Notes under the pieces: model-generated | The model's input: only the letters and a program-made list of their open reading frames with translations | Told to the model about the DNA's origin: nothing | The model's database searches: none | Part shown: piece after piece, positions 9,201 through 21,200 of the stretch | Position numbering within the stretch: the first letter of the stretch is position 1 | How the letters are laid out: every line of letters begins with the position of its first letter | Assembly (NCBI GenBank): GCA_943704525.1 | Contig: CALSCQ010002076.1 | Span: 1 to 25,263 of the forward strand | Direction: 5' to 3' | DNA length: 25,263 nucleotides | DNA from: Pigoraptor vietnamica | Lineage: Eukaryota; Opisthokonta; Filasterea | Made by a program: the position numbers and the translations under genes

Positions 9201-12200
9201 GCGTTGTCGTTCAGCAGCGTGAGCGCGACCGTCCGCGTCAGCGCGGCCGTCGAGAACTTGCCGTCAAACACCTGGAAGACGACGTCGCGGCTGCCCGGCT
9301 CCGGTTCCGCGGCGTCGTTGATGTACTGCGCCGACCGCAGGACCTTCTGGTAGTTCGAGTACGTGTCCGCGCCAATCAGCGAGAGAACGCGAGTCGTGGC
9401 GTCGTACGACGCGGCGATCGCCGTCCCGCTCACGTCGGCAAGGATGCGCTGCGACGCAGCGTCGAGGGAGCTGGTCACAATCGAAATGTTCGCCGAAGCC
9501 ATCAGGAAAGTGCCCTCCGGGTCCGTGTCCGTCAGCGTCAGGCCCGAGTTCGCAAGCGCGACAGCGGGGCCGTTCTCGATGTACGTCACGGACAGCACAC
9601 CGAGCGTGAGCACCGGCGCGTAGGCGTTGATCTGCGTGACCTTGAGGGACGCAGTGACGACAGACTGGTCGGCATCGTCGCTGACCGTGAACGTGAGGTT
9701 GCGCACGCCGGCCGAGGGGACAACCATCGTCGTCTTGTACTGGAACGACTTGACGAGGTTGACAAAGTCAGAAGTCGTCGTGCTCGCCGCAGGCACAAAG
9801 CGGTACCACACGTTGCTGCCCGTAGCGCCCTCGCTGGCCGAGAAGAGCGCGCCGGCATCCGTCCACGTGAGCGCCTCGCTCGGGTAGTCGACGGCGTGCG
9901 CAATGTCGACGCGGAGCCACGACATGGTCGAGTTGTCCTCATCGTAGATGCTCGTCGCGCTGACATTCACAAGGGCAAGAGGTGGGCTCGTCTCAATGTA
10001 CTCGAGCGTAGCCTCCGATGCCGCGCCGTAGAGCGTGAGGATGGGCGGGTCGTTCACCGACACAACCGTGATCGTTGCATTGGCGCGCGAGAGGCAGAAC
10101 GTGCCCGCGGGCGCCAACCGCACCACGTAGTTCACGCCGTACATTCCGTCGGCGAGCGAGCCGTCCGTCTGGTCCCACGGGGCGTATGTGAGGGTGGCCG
10201 TGCCATGGAAGTTGTGGTTAGGCAGGAAGCGCACCGACGCCGTCTCCGCGAGAAGCGTCGCGCGGCGGTCCGTCGGATTGACGGGGTAAATGGCGTTGTT
10301 CTCGAGAACGTTGCCAATGAACTTGCGCCACGTCGGGTCGGCGACCGTCTTGTACTGCCACTCGCCGTTGGAGACGTCCACGTCGAGGACAGCCATGCCA
10401 ATCTGTGTGGTTCCGTCCACGTCGCGTGCCGAAGGTGCGAGCAGGTCAAAGACCGTGATGCCCAGGTTGCTGGCGACGGGCGTGTCCTCGAGGATGGTCG
10501 GGACGATCGCCGCAACGCCGGTCAGAACAGGGGGATCGTTGACAGGCGTCACGATGATCGTGAGGGTGACGACGTCGTCGCTCACGGGCGCGTCGCTCGG
10601 GATGACGAGGGCGTTGCCGCTCATGTCCGGCGCACGCGTCTGGTCCCAGAGGCGGACCTGCAGCGTGGCCTGCCCGTTGAAGTCGAGGTTCGGAACGAAG
10701 CGAAGAGACGTCACCGTCACATTTGCCACCGTCACAGGCGTCGACGGCGACACAGCCGCAAGGTTGGCCCACGCGCCTCCAGAGACCGACGTCTGCCACG
10801 TGCCGTTCGCCACATCCGCGTCGATGACGACGACGCCAAACGTGGTTCCAATATCGACGTCCGACATGCGTCCCGTAAGGAGCGTAGAGATGCGGTTGCC
10901 GCCGTTGTCGGCATCCAGCACGTCCTCAATGATGCTCGGGAGAGAGACGACACCGGGCGCGAGGACCGGCTTGTCGTTGACGCTGGTGACCGTGATCATC
11001 ACAGCACGCGTCTCGTTGCTGAAAGCACCCGCGACGCGGAACATCGCATTGACGTTCGCCTGGCCGCTCAACGAACCGTCCGTCTCGTCCCACGCGGCAA
11101 ACGTGAACTGCGCAGTGCCCCAGTAGTTCGCCGCAGGGACAAAGCGAATAAACACCGTCGGCGCGACGCTGAGGACCGTCGCCGTGGCGCGCGACGTAGC
11201 GGCGGACACGGTGCTCCACGTCGAGCCAGAGTCCGTCGAGGTCTGCCAGTTGCCGTTGCTGCTGTCGACCGAGACGATGGCGATGCCAAAGACCGCGTCA
11301 TAGTCCTCGTCCGTGAGGAGGCCGGCCGCAAGCACGTCCGTCGCAATGCCCGGGTTCGAAGCCGACGGCACGTCCTCGATGATGTCCGCCATCGTCAGCG
11401 TGGCGCCCGTGGCGAGCACCGGCGAGTCATTGACGGAAATCACGGTGATGTTGACAGTCGCCGACGTTGCGCTGAACGCGTCAATGATCGAGGCAAAGCC
11501 GGAGGCATCGAACGACAACGAGCCGCTCGCGCCAGCTGTGCGATCCCACGCGCGAGCCTCCAGCATCGCAGAGCCGTGGAAGTTGCGCGCGGGCGCGAAG
11601 CGAATACGGTCGTTGGCACCGTTCGCGAGGAGAACGGCGCTCGCATCGGCAACATTGAGGGGAACGTCGACCCAGTCCGCGCCGTCAGCAGAGATCTGCC
11701 AGCGGCCGTTCGTTTGTTCGGCAGCCACAATCGCGATGCCCTTGAGAGGGTTTGCGTCAACGTCCGAAACGAAGGCATCAAACAGCGTCGAGACGCGCTC
11801 GCCACGGTTGTTCTCCGTGGGCACGTCCTCGTCGATGTCCGGCATGCGCAGCAAATTGACGTTAAGCACAGGCGAGTCGTTCACCGCCGTAACAGAGATG
11901 ACAGCCCGCGAAACGTTGCTGCGCGCACCAGCCATATCGGCCACGTACACGACGACGTTGCGGTTCCGCTCGGTGGGCGCCTGCGACGGGTTGACATACT
12001 GAATCGACCGGAGCATGCTCACGTAGTCGGCGATCGCAGCCGGGCCCGTAATCTCGAGAACGCGTGCACCCGCAACCGTCGACGTCGACACGTTCACGCC
12101 GCCGACCGCCGCGACGATGAGGTCCTCGCCGTTGTCAGCGGGGTCCGTCAGCGTGGCGCGAAGCAACGACATTTGCGAATCATCCGTATCGGTAATGACG

Positions 12201-15200
12201 TGGGCCGCGAAGAGCGAAACGGGGCCAGCATCCTCAATAAACGCGGCGCTGGCGTCAGCCAACGTGTTGTTGCCGTCCAGAAGCTTCGGCGAGTCGTTCG
12301 TGAGCGTGATCGACACGTTCGAGAACCGGCCAAGGGACACGGCACCGCCAAGGTCCGTCACCGTCACGAGCACCTCGCGGGCGACCGGGTTCGGCTCGTC
12401 CTTGAGGTTGTTGTACGTCAGCGTACGCAGCGTCTCCTCGAACACGGCAGTCGCCGCGGGGCCGTCGATCCGGAGCTCACCAGTGGCCGCATTGTACGAC
12501 ACAGTCACAGATGCATTGAACGCAACCGCCGCAAGCATTTCGTCCGCACCATCGGGGATGGGCGAGAGAATGGCCTGCGCGAATGCCATGACCGCACTGT
12601 CGATGTCGACCAGCGACAGATCCGCCTGCACGATCGAAACGGCTCCGCGCTCCTCCGTAAAGACGGCCGACGTGTTGACGCCCGGCTGAGCGCCGCTGAG
12701 GTCGAGGATGGGCGGGTCGTTGACGTCCGTGAACGCAATGTGCGCGTACACATCGGCGCTCGGACCGAGCCCGTCGAACACGACGAACGAGACGTTGCGA
12801 GGAATGTCAATAGGGTTGCCCGGACGCTCGTTGCTGTTGTGGTACGTCGCAGTGGAGAGCACGGCGATGTAGTCCGCAAGCGGGGCCGTGCCCGTGATCG
12901 TGAGCACGTAGTTGCTGTACGACTTCGAAAGCGACGTCGAGCCGAGGTTAACGTCGAGCACTTCGTTGATGCCGTCGGGGTGAGGCGTCAGGCGAAGGAC
13001 CGCCGACGTCAGCGTCGTGTTGTCGTCGTCCGTCACGAGCAGAAGGTCGGTGGCGAGCCGCAGCGGTTGCTGGCCCTCCGTGTAGGTGACATACATGTCC
13101 GGCACAGGCGACGACGAGTTGAGCGTGACCACCGGGAGATCGTTGACGAAAATGATCTTCGCGTCAGCGGCAACGAGCGTGCTGAAGTGAAGACCGTCGT
13201 TGAGGACGAACGTCACCGTGCGCAGGCCCTCGGGCAGCGGCTCGTCGGCCACATTGTGGTACTCAATCATACCAAACGCGGTCGCATAGTCGGCAACAGG
13301 AGCGCTACCAACAAGAGTAAGCGTGTACGAGGCCGCGTCATACGTGGCGTTGATGCCGGCGGGGAGCGTTCCGGACACCACCAGGCTCTCGGCAGCACCG
13401 TCCTTGCCGTCGGCAATCGCCACGACGGCGCCAACCATGTCGAAGTTGCCGCTGTCGGCGTCCGTGGCGACCACGCTGCGGCTCACGCGCACGGCCGCAC
13501 CCTCCTCGATGAAGATGACGCTGAAGTTGGCCGACGCACCATCCAGAGTGACCACTGGCGTCTTGTCGTTGACAAGCGTGACCGAGACCGAGCGCTGCTC
13601 GACCGACGACGAGAAATCGCCGTCGTTCACGACAAACGAGATGACCCGCGTCGTTCCAACGGGCTCGTCCTCGAGAATCACGTACGTCACCGAGCGCAAC
13701 ACCCGCTCGTAGTTGGCGACAGTGTCCGAGCCCGACAGAGACAGGGTGCGGCTCGTGACGTTGTAGCTCTTGGCAATCGACGTCGATGAAACGTTCGCGT
13801 CGAGACGCTCCGTTGCACTGTTGACCGTCGCCGTCACAATCTTCACCTCGGCACCGACCATGTAGAACATGGTGTTCAGGTCGGCGTCAGTGAGGGTGAG
13901 GCTGCTGTCCGTCACCGCAAGCGGCGCAGAGTCCTCGACGAAGACGGGGGAGAGCGAGCCAAGCGAGAGAACAGGGGCGTTGTCGTTGATGAGCTCAATG
14001 TTGACCGTAATGTTCGACAGAACGCTGTTGTCCGCGTAGTCGTTGGCCACCACCTCGACCGTGCGCGGCGTCGGGTTCGGCTCGACCGCGGTGTTCACAT
14101 ACTTGGCAGACGCAAGAATGTCACGGAACTCCGCCACCGTAACGCTGCTGGCCGCCGCAATGACGAGGGTGTAGTCGCTGCCGACACGCGAGGGCGTCAG
14201 AGTGACGTTGTACCCGTACGTGTTGACCGCAATCGTCTCGTCCGCGTCCTGGCAGCCGTGAATGACGAACGTCAGGCTCGCGAGGTTGTCGTCGTCCACG
14301 TCGATGAGGAAGGGGTGCGCAGCGAGCATGGCACCGGCCGTCTCCTCGCGGAACGTAACCGAGGGCGACGCCGTAGTGTTGTCAAAGTGAATAACGGGCG
14401 GATCGTTCACGGCAACCACCGACACGACCAAAATCGCCGCGTTGCTCGTAAGGCCGGCCGCATCCGTGACAGTCACCGTGACCGTCCTGTCGCCAGGGGT
14501 GGGGTCCTCGCTCGTGTGCTTGTACGTGAGCGATTTGATGATGCCCTCGTACACGGCGCGCGACGCAGACCCGCCGAGCTCGAGCGTGGTCCCGTCAAAC
14601 GCCGCCGTCACGCCAGTCACGTTCGACCACGAAAGCACCTCGACCGCAGACCCATCCACGTGTCCAGCCAGCACGATGTGCGCAGAGACCGTCTTGAACA
14701 AGCCATCGTCCGACAGCCACGTCGAGGGCGCGAGTGTCGTGGGCACATCGTCCTCGACGTAGACCGCCAGCGCGTCGTGGCCCCCGGTCGTCGTATCGCC
14801 ATCCAGGACGGGCGCGTTGTGCATCTTGATCGTCGTGTTGACCGTGTTGCTCCAGAATTGGCCGTCCGTCACACTCGTCCTCAGGAGACGGTCGGTAATG
14901 TCCGGAACGGCGGCCACGTCGATGTAGTACGTGAAGTCGAGAATCTTGGAAAGCTGCGCCGGCGACACAAAGCCCGTCACGTTGAGCGTTCCCGCGGAAT
15001 ACGACCAGTCAAAGTCGGGGCGGCTCACAGCCAGGAGGCGGCAGCCGACGTTCTCCAGGGGCACCACTCCAGTGTGATTGACCTCGAGCGACCACGTGCC
15101 ATCGATGCGCAGACCGTTCAGCGACGACAGGTCGCCCAGCGGGCGGAAGCTGCCGGGCATGCCGCGCGCGCACGCGCCCGCAAGGGACGACGACGCCCCG

Positions 15201-18200
15201 CTCGCGTCAAACACCGTCGCAAACATGTCAAGAACATCGCACGTCGTCGTCGTCGTCTGGTCAAACAGGTCGACCCGCGCTCCCGACGGGTGCACGAGCG
15301 TCACGCGCGTGTCAGCGATGGGACCCGCAATCTGCAACTCGACATCGAGGTCCAGAATGATGCTCGGCTCGACGACGGTGAAGGGAATCGAGAGCAGACC
15401 TGCGACCTGCACCCAGCCCTTCTGGTACGTGAGCGCAGGGACGGCGAACCGGTCATCGAGCGTGACGATGAGGCGCCAGCTCCGGAGAACGCCGTTGCGG
15501 AACGGCTTGTAAGCGTCCGTGACGGTGAGCGTCCAATCGCCGGCAAAGTCGAGGCCCTGGAAGCTCGAGAGTGCCTCGCTCGGGCGCAGGCTCGAGCGGA
15601 GATTGCTGAAGCACAGCCTGTCGACCGACTGAGACGCCAAGTCGTCCAGCACGAGGCCGCGAATGTCCTTGCCGTTGCACTCGCCCGCTGCGCCTCCAAG
15701 GGACAGGCGAGAGAAGAGCTTGACCTTGGTTCCGGCGTGCTCCAGCGTCACGATCAAGTCGCCAATGTAGCCGTGGTCGATGTTGAGCTCGACCTGCACG
15801 CTGCGCACCGCCCCGGCACCGCTCGCCGCCAGCACGTCCGTGACGCAGTAGCTCGTAGACGACCCGGGGCAGTCCACCCGGAGGTCCTTGTCAACGGAAC
15901 CTGAGGACAGGAGAGCCGTGTTGGACACGACCTGCGTCGGGTAGGCAACGACGATCGCCTCGTTCGCGCCGTCGGGAACCGCGTCAAACATGGCCTTGAG
16001 GCCGACGAGGTTGCTGTCAACATCAATCGCCATCGCCTGCCCGCCTGCGATGTGGATCCGCGGGCCGCCCTGCACAAAGATGACGCTGACGCTCGTGTCG
16101 CCCGTGCGGTTGAGCGCGAGCGTCGGCGCGTCGTTACGAGGCGCAATCACGACCGTGGCGAAGGCCTCGGGCCCGTAGAGGTTGCCGTCGTACATGCGGA
16201 CCGAGATCAGCCGCGGTGGCTGGCTGTCGACCGACGCCGTGCTCTTATAATGGACCGTCTGCAGAGCGCCCTGGTACGTCGCAATGGACGCCTCGCCCGA
16301 GATGGTGAGGCGACCAGACACGTCGTAGTCCCAGTCGAGCGCGGGGAAGGCGGTAAGGTCCGCAAAGAGGCTCTCGTCAAGATTGTCGAGCTCATCGACA
16401 ATGCGGACGACCGCCTCGGTCATCGTCGTGTTGTCCATGTCCGTGATCGTGACGTTCGCGAAAGCGAGCACCACGCCGGTAGAACGCTCGCCGTACGTGA
16501 CGTTGACATCGCGCATTCCGAGACCGCCGAGGAACACGAAAGGAAGGTCGTCCACGAGGTGCGTGGAGATGAAGACCGTGGCGACGTTCGTCTCAAGCAC
16601 AGGGCTCGTGAAGCCCGCGTCCGTGACGACAACCGTCACCTCGCGAGCTGGCAGGCGCGTCGGGTTGTGCGACGTGCTCACGTACCGAGCCAAGCGGAGG
16701 ACATTCCGATAAACCGAGATGGTGGCCGAACCGCTGACCGTGATCGTGTGTGTCGCGTTGCCCACGACCGCGAGACCGTAATCCAGAGTCGAGTCATCGA
16801 CGTAGAGGTACTCGTCCTGATCAAGAGCGTTCGTCAGGTTCAGGACAAGCTTGGACATGCGCAAATCATCGTCGTCCGTGATCGCGAGGCTGCGAGCGCA
16901 CAGAGGCGCGCCGACAGACTGCTCCACGAACGTGACGTAGAAGTCGGCTCCAGCGATCGCCGGATCGAGGTCGAGAACCGGCGCATCGTTGATCCAGATG
17001 ATGTTGATCGTCGAGTTGATGGTCACCGCGGCGTCAAGACCATCCGAGGCATCGACGCCAATGTCACGCGCGTCGTTCTTGGGCTCGTCGAGCGTGTTGA
17101 TGTAGCGAACCGTCCGCAGCACTTGCTGGTACATGGCCGGCGTGTCGACTCCCACAAGCGAGAGCGTCGCGTTCAAAGTCGAGTACCACGCCGTGATGGC
17201 CGTGCCCGAAGTGTCCGCCGACAGCGACTCGCCACTGCCGTCCACTGCGTTGCGAATGCGCACGGACGCCGAAACGATCGTCTCGCTGTCCACGTCGATA
17301 ATCGTCATGGCGGGGAACGCAAAGACAGCAGGTCCCTCCTCCGTAAATGATGTGACGTACACGCGTCCGGCCGCAGGCCCGTTGAGGTCGATGATCGGCG
17401 CGTCGTTCACAGCTTCGAAGGTCATGTCCGTGTAGACCGTCTCGCAAGGGTCGACGCCGTCGTAAACGACAAACGCAATCCGCCGCGGCGCCGTGTTCGG
17501 GTTGCCGGGCCGCGCGTTGAGATCCACGTACGTGGCAGTGCGCAGAACAGCAATGAAGTCGGAGACCGATGCCGGGCCAACAAGCGTCAGATTGCCGCCA
17601 GTGTGCACCTTGATAATCGGCGTGCCGCTCACGTCCACGTCAAGGACCTCGTCGGCACCATCCGGCGACATGACCATCGTAAGCGTGGCACTCACGAGCG
17701 TCGAGTTGTCGTCGTCCTCAATGTGCAGCGACGGCGACGCGATGGAAAGGGGCGTCAGGCTCTCGATGTAATCGACAAGGTAGTCCGCGTTGCCAGTGCC
17801 GTTGACGCTCAGGCGCGGCGGGTCGTTCACGTAGATGATCTGGACGACGGTGCTCATCGGTGACGAGCACTGCACGCCGTCACAGACGACAATCTCGATA
17901 GCCCTGAAGCCGGGCGCCGAGCCGGGCTCATCCGCAGTGTTCGCGTACACGACCGAACGGATCACATCCTCGTAGTCGCTAAGGAGGCCGGAACCGTGGA
18001 GCGAAAGCGTGTGCGTTCCAAAGTCGAACGCATCCACCGCAACGTTCGCGTTGCCGGTCGCGCTGATCGACTCGAGCGCGCCGTCCTGAGCGTCCACGAT
18101 TGTGATCGTGGCGCTCACAAGAGTGCCGCCATCGCTATCGGCGTCCGTCAGCGTCACAGACGGGCTCGGATTCCAGACCTGAATCGAGGGACCTTCCTCC

Positions 18201-21200
18201 ACGAACGTGACGGCCGAGGCAGGCGTGATAGTGACAACCGGCGTCTGGTCGTTGCGCAGAGTGACGTCGATGTCCTTCGTCGCCGTGCCTGTGAAGTCAC
18301 CGTCCGAGACAGTGAATGTCACCGTGCGGCTCAGATCCACCGGCTCTTCGATGTTGACGCGCCACGTCACCGTGCGCAGGAGAGCCTGATAAGAAGCGAC
18401 GTCGCAAGCGCCACTCAGCGTAAGCGTGCGAGACGAGACATCGTACGACTTCGTCACCGAGCACGGCAACGTCCCGGCGTCAAGAACATCCCCGGCCACG
18501 TCGGTCGAACCGCCCGACACTACAACCGTGGCAGAGCTCATGAGATAGTCGCCGTTGAAGTCGGCGTCCGTCAGCGTGATCGCAGAATCAACCGCAATCG
18601 CCACTGCGTCCTCGATCCAAGTCGTAGCACCAGTCGACGACGTCAGCACGGGCGCATTGTCGTTGACGGTGTGGACATTGATCGTCAACGTCGCAGTGGA
18701 GCTCGAGAGGAGGCTGTCCGACACAACGAACGAAACCACACGCGCCCCACGCGTCGGCTCGGCGGCATCGTTGACGTAGTGGAGCGACGAGAAGACTGCT
18801 TCGTAGTCATCGACCAATGCAAGGCCAGAGAATGTGAGCGTCTGCACTCCGCCTGTCGTCGAGTCCGTCAAGGTGAGGCCGAGGTCGCTGACCATCGTCG
18901 TGTTCACCGTCACGCGCTCAGCATCCACAATGCCGTTAACGGTGATGGTCGCTGCGCTGAGCGTGATGTTGTCAACGTCGACGACATCGACCGTGATGTA
19001 GTCGAACACCCAAACGTCCTGAGAGAGATTGTCCGACGTCTCAAGGAAGTCAAGCGTCGCCGTGTCGACGGTCACGACAGGCGCGTCATTCACAGGGCGG
19101 ACGACGATAGCGAGGCCGCGCGTCCCAAGGCTAAAGGCGGCGTCGGGTGCCGCGACAGTCGTGTCCACCACATCGCCGACGGCGTCCGACGTCTGATCCC
19201 AGCCCTTGAAGGTGCCCGTCGCCGTGCCAAAGAAGTCGTGGTTTGGAACAAAGCGGATGAGGGCGTCGACGTCGAGGAGAACAGCCGCCGTAGCCGATAC
19301 CGTGGGGAATGTCTGCCACGACGAGCCGCTGTCGGTCGAATACTGCCAGCTCCCGTGCGACGTCACAAGGCCCGTCACGGCGATGCCCTGAACGGCGCCG
19401 TCGTCCACATCAGCCATCACACCGTCCACAAGGTCCGACACAGACGTGCCGCTGCTGTCCGACGTGTCCTCCTCGATCGAGTCGCAGAACGAAGTTCCGG
19501 CAGAAACCACAGGACGATCGTTCACAGGCGTAACCGTGATGTCCAACGACGACTGGGCAGTCAGAGCACCGCCACTTCCCGTGTTGCCATCATCCGAGAC
19601 CTCAATGTCGATGGTCGCGTCGCCGTAGAAGTCCTGCGGGGGGTCGTACTCGAGCGCGCCGAGAAGCGCGTTCACGTCGGCAAGCGGTACGTTTATAACG
19701 ACGGGCGACGTCTGGAAAGTCGCGCCGGCATCGAGCGAGACGCGACCGTGATCAATGGTGATCGTGACCGTGATGGGTCCATTGGCCTCCTCGGCGTCGA
19801 CATCGGCGACAAGGAACTCGGTGTAGAGCGTCAGAATCGTGTCCTCGTCAACCGTCGCCGTGGAGGCCGCGCGGACAATCGAGGGGGCGTCGTTCACCGC
19901 CGTCACGACAACAAAACCAACAAGGTCCGCCGCGCTGTACGCGTCCGTGATGCTGACATCGGTCGCGTCCGCATTCGAGCCGTCCACCACCGAGTTCGTC
20001 TGATCCCAGCCACGCATCGTCACCGTCGCCTGCCCGTTCCAGTCGGCCGTAGGAGTGAACCGCAGCCAGTTGCCGGCCGCAGACGACAGGTGGCTAGCGT
20101 TCGACTGCGAGGCGGACGAGATCGTCGTCCACGAGTTGCCGCCATCCGTAGTGAAAGCCCAAACGCCGTTCGTGCTATCCACCGCGATCACAGCAACAGC
20201 AGTAACCGACGGTCCATCCACGTCAGTGAACTTGCCGCTGATGAACGACGAGATGGCAACAACCGCAGGGCCGTCTTCCGCAACCGTCGCAAGCGTCGCG
20301 GTCGCCGAGGCGCGCACAGGCGAGTCATTGACCGACACGAGCGTGATCGTGGTCGTGATCGTGTTGCCCGCGTCACCATACTCGTCCTGCACGACTGCAG
20401 TGACAGTCCGCTGGAGAGCCGGGTCGAAGGCGTCGTTCGTGTTCACGTACTCGAGGGACTGGATGAGGCTCACGTAGTCGGCGATGGCCGCGACTCCCGT
20501 GCACGAGACCGTCGTCGTGCCCGTGCACGTGATGCCGGACACGGACCCAACAGACAGCGACTCGAGGCTTCCAGCGTTGTGCAACGTAAACGTCGCACTC
20601 TGCATGTTGACGTCGTCGGAGTCCTCGATCGCAACGGCGCTCGCGTTGAAGACCGCAGTGTCCGCGTCGTTCTCCGTGAACGTGAAGCTCTGGCCTGCGT
20701 TCGACAGAAGGGGCGCGTCGTTGACCAGCGTGATCGTCACGATAGCGAACGCCGGAGCGCTGTTCAGGTAGTTGTCGTTAACGACGATTCGAACGTAACG
20801 ATCGTCGGGACTCGGCTCATCGGCGGTGTTGATGTACGAGAGCGTCTCGAGAACCGTCGCGTAGTCGTCAAACGAATAGTTGCCCGAAAGCGACAACACG
20901 CCGGTGCCAGCATTGTAGGACGCCGTGATGCTCGTTCCCGTGACGTCGACCGAGAGGCTCTCAAGGACACCGTCAAGAGGGTTGACAAGCGTGACGACCG
21001 CGTTCGCGAAGTTGCCCGAGTCAATGTCCGTGCACGTGAGCTGCGTCTGAATGAGGACGACTGCAGGGCCTTCCTCGACAAACGCCACCGTCGTGTTGAG
21101 CGCCGCGCCGTCCAGACGGACGACCGGGGGATCATTCACGGGCAAGAACGTGATCTGCACCTCCACATTGTCGCTGGAGAGCTCCTCGGCGCCGTGGTCA

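Larger units (their letters stand above)
14402..16548 (-). repeat. Spacer of three A-type modules, the middle one split by P domains
   Basis: Boundaries lie near 16548, 16132, 14817 and 14402. The outer two modules are of ordinary size (about 415 bp). The middle one spans about 1,315 bp because about 890 bp encoding two P domains lies inside it. Its first part (IDVDSNLVGL, PDGANEAI) comes before the insertion, and its second part (GTLNVTGFVS, the helix, and R-x-x-x-x-x-V-x-D-G) after it. Confidence 0.8.

Noticed and set aside
4973-13789. A 2,938-codon open frame on the plus strand
   Set aside because: It is antisense to the giant gene. Its protein is dominated by R, V, H and D without domains, as expected when a GC-rich, repeat-built coding sequence is read on the opposite strand. 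The minus frame shows clear modules over the same bases.
14258-17350. Plus-strand open frames over the P-domain region
   Set aside because: Antisense shadows; the P-domain and A-module patterns are on the minus strand.
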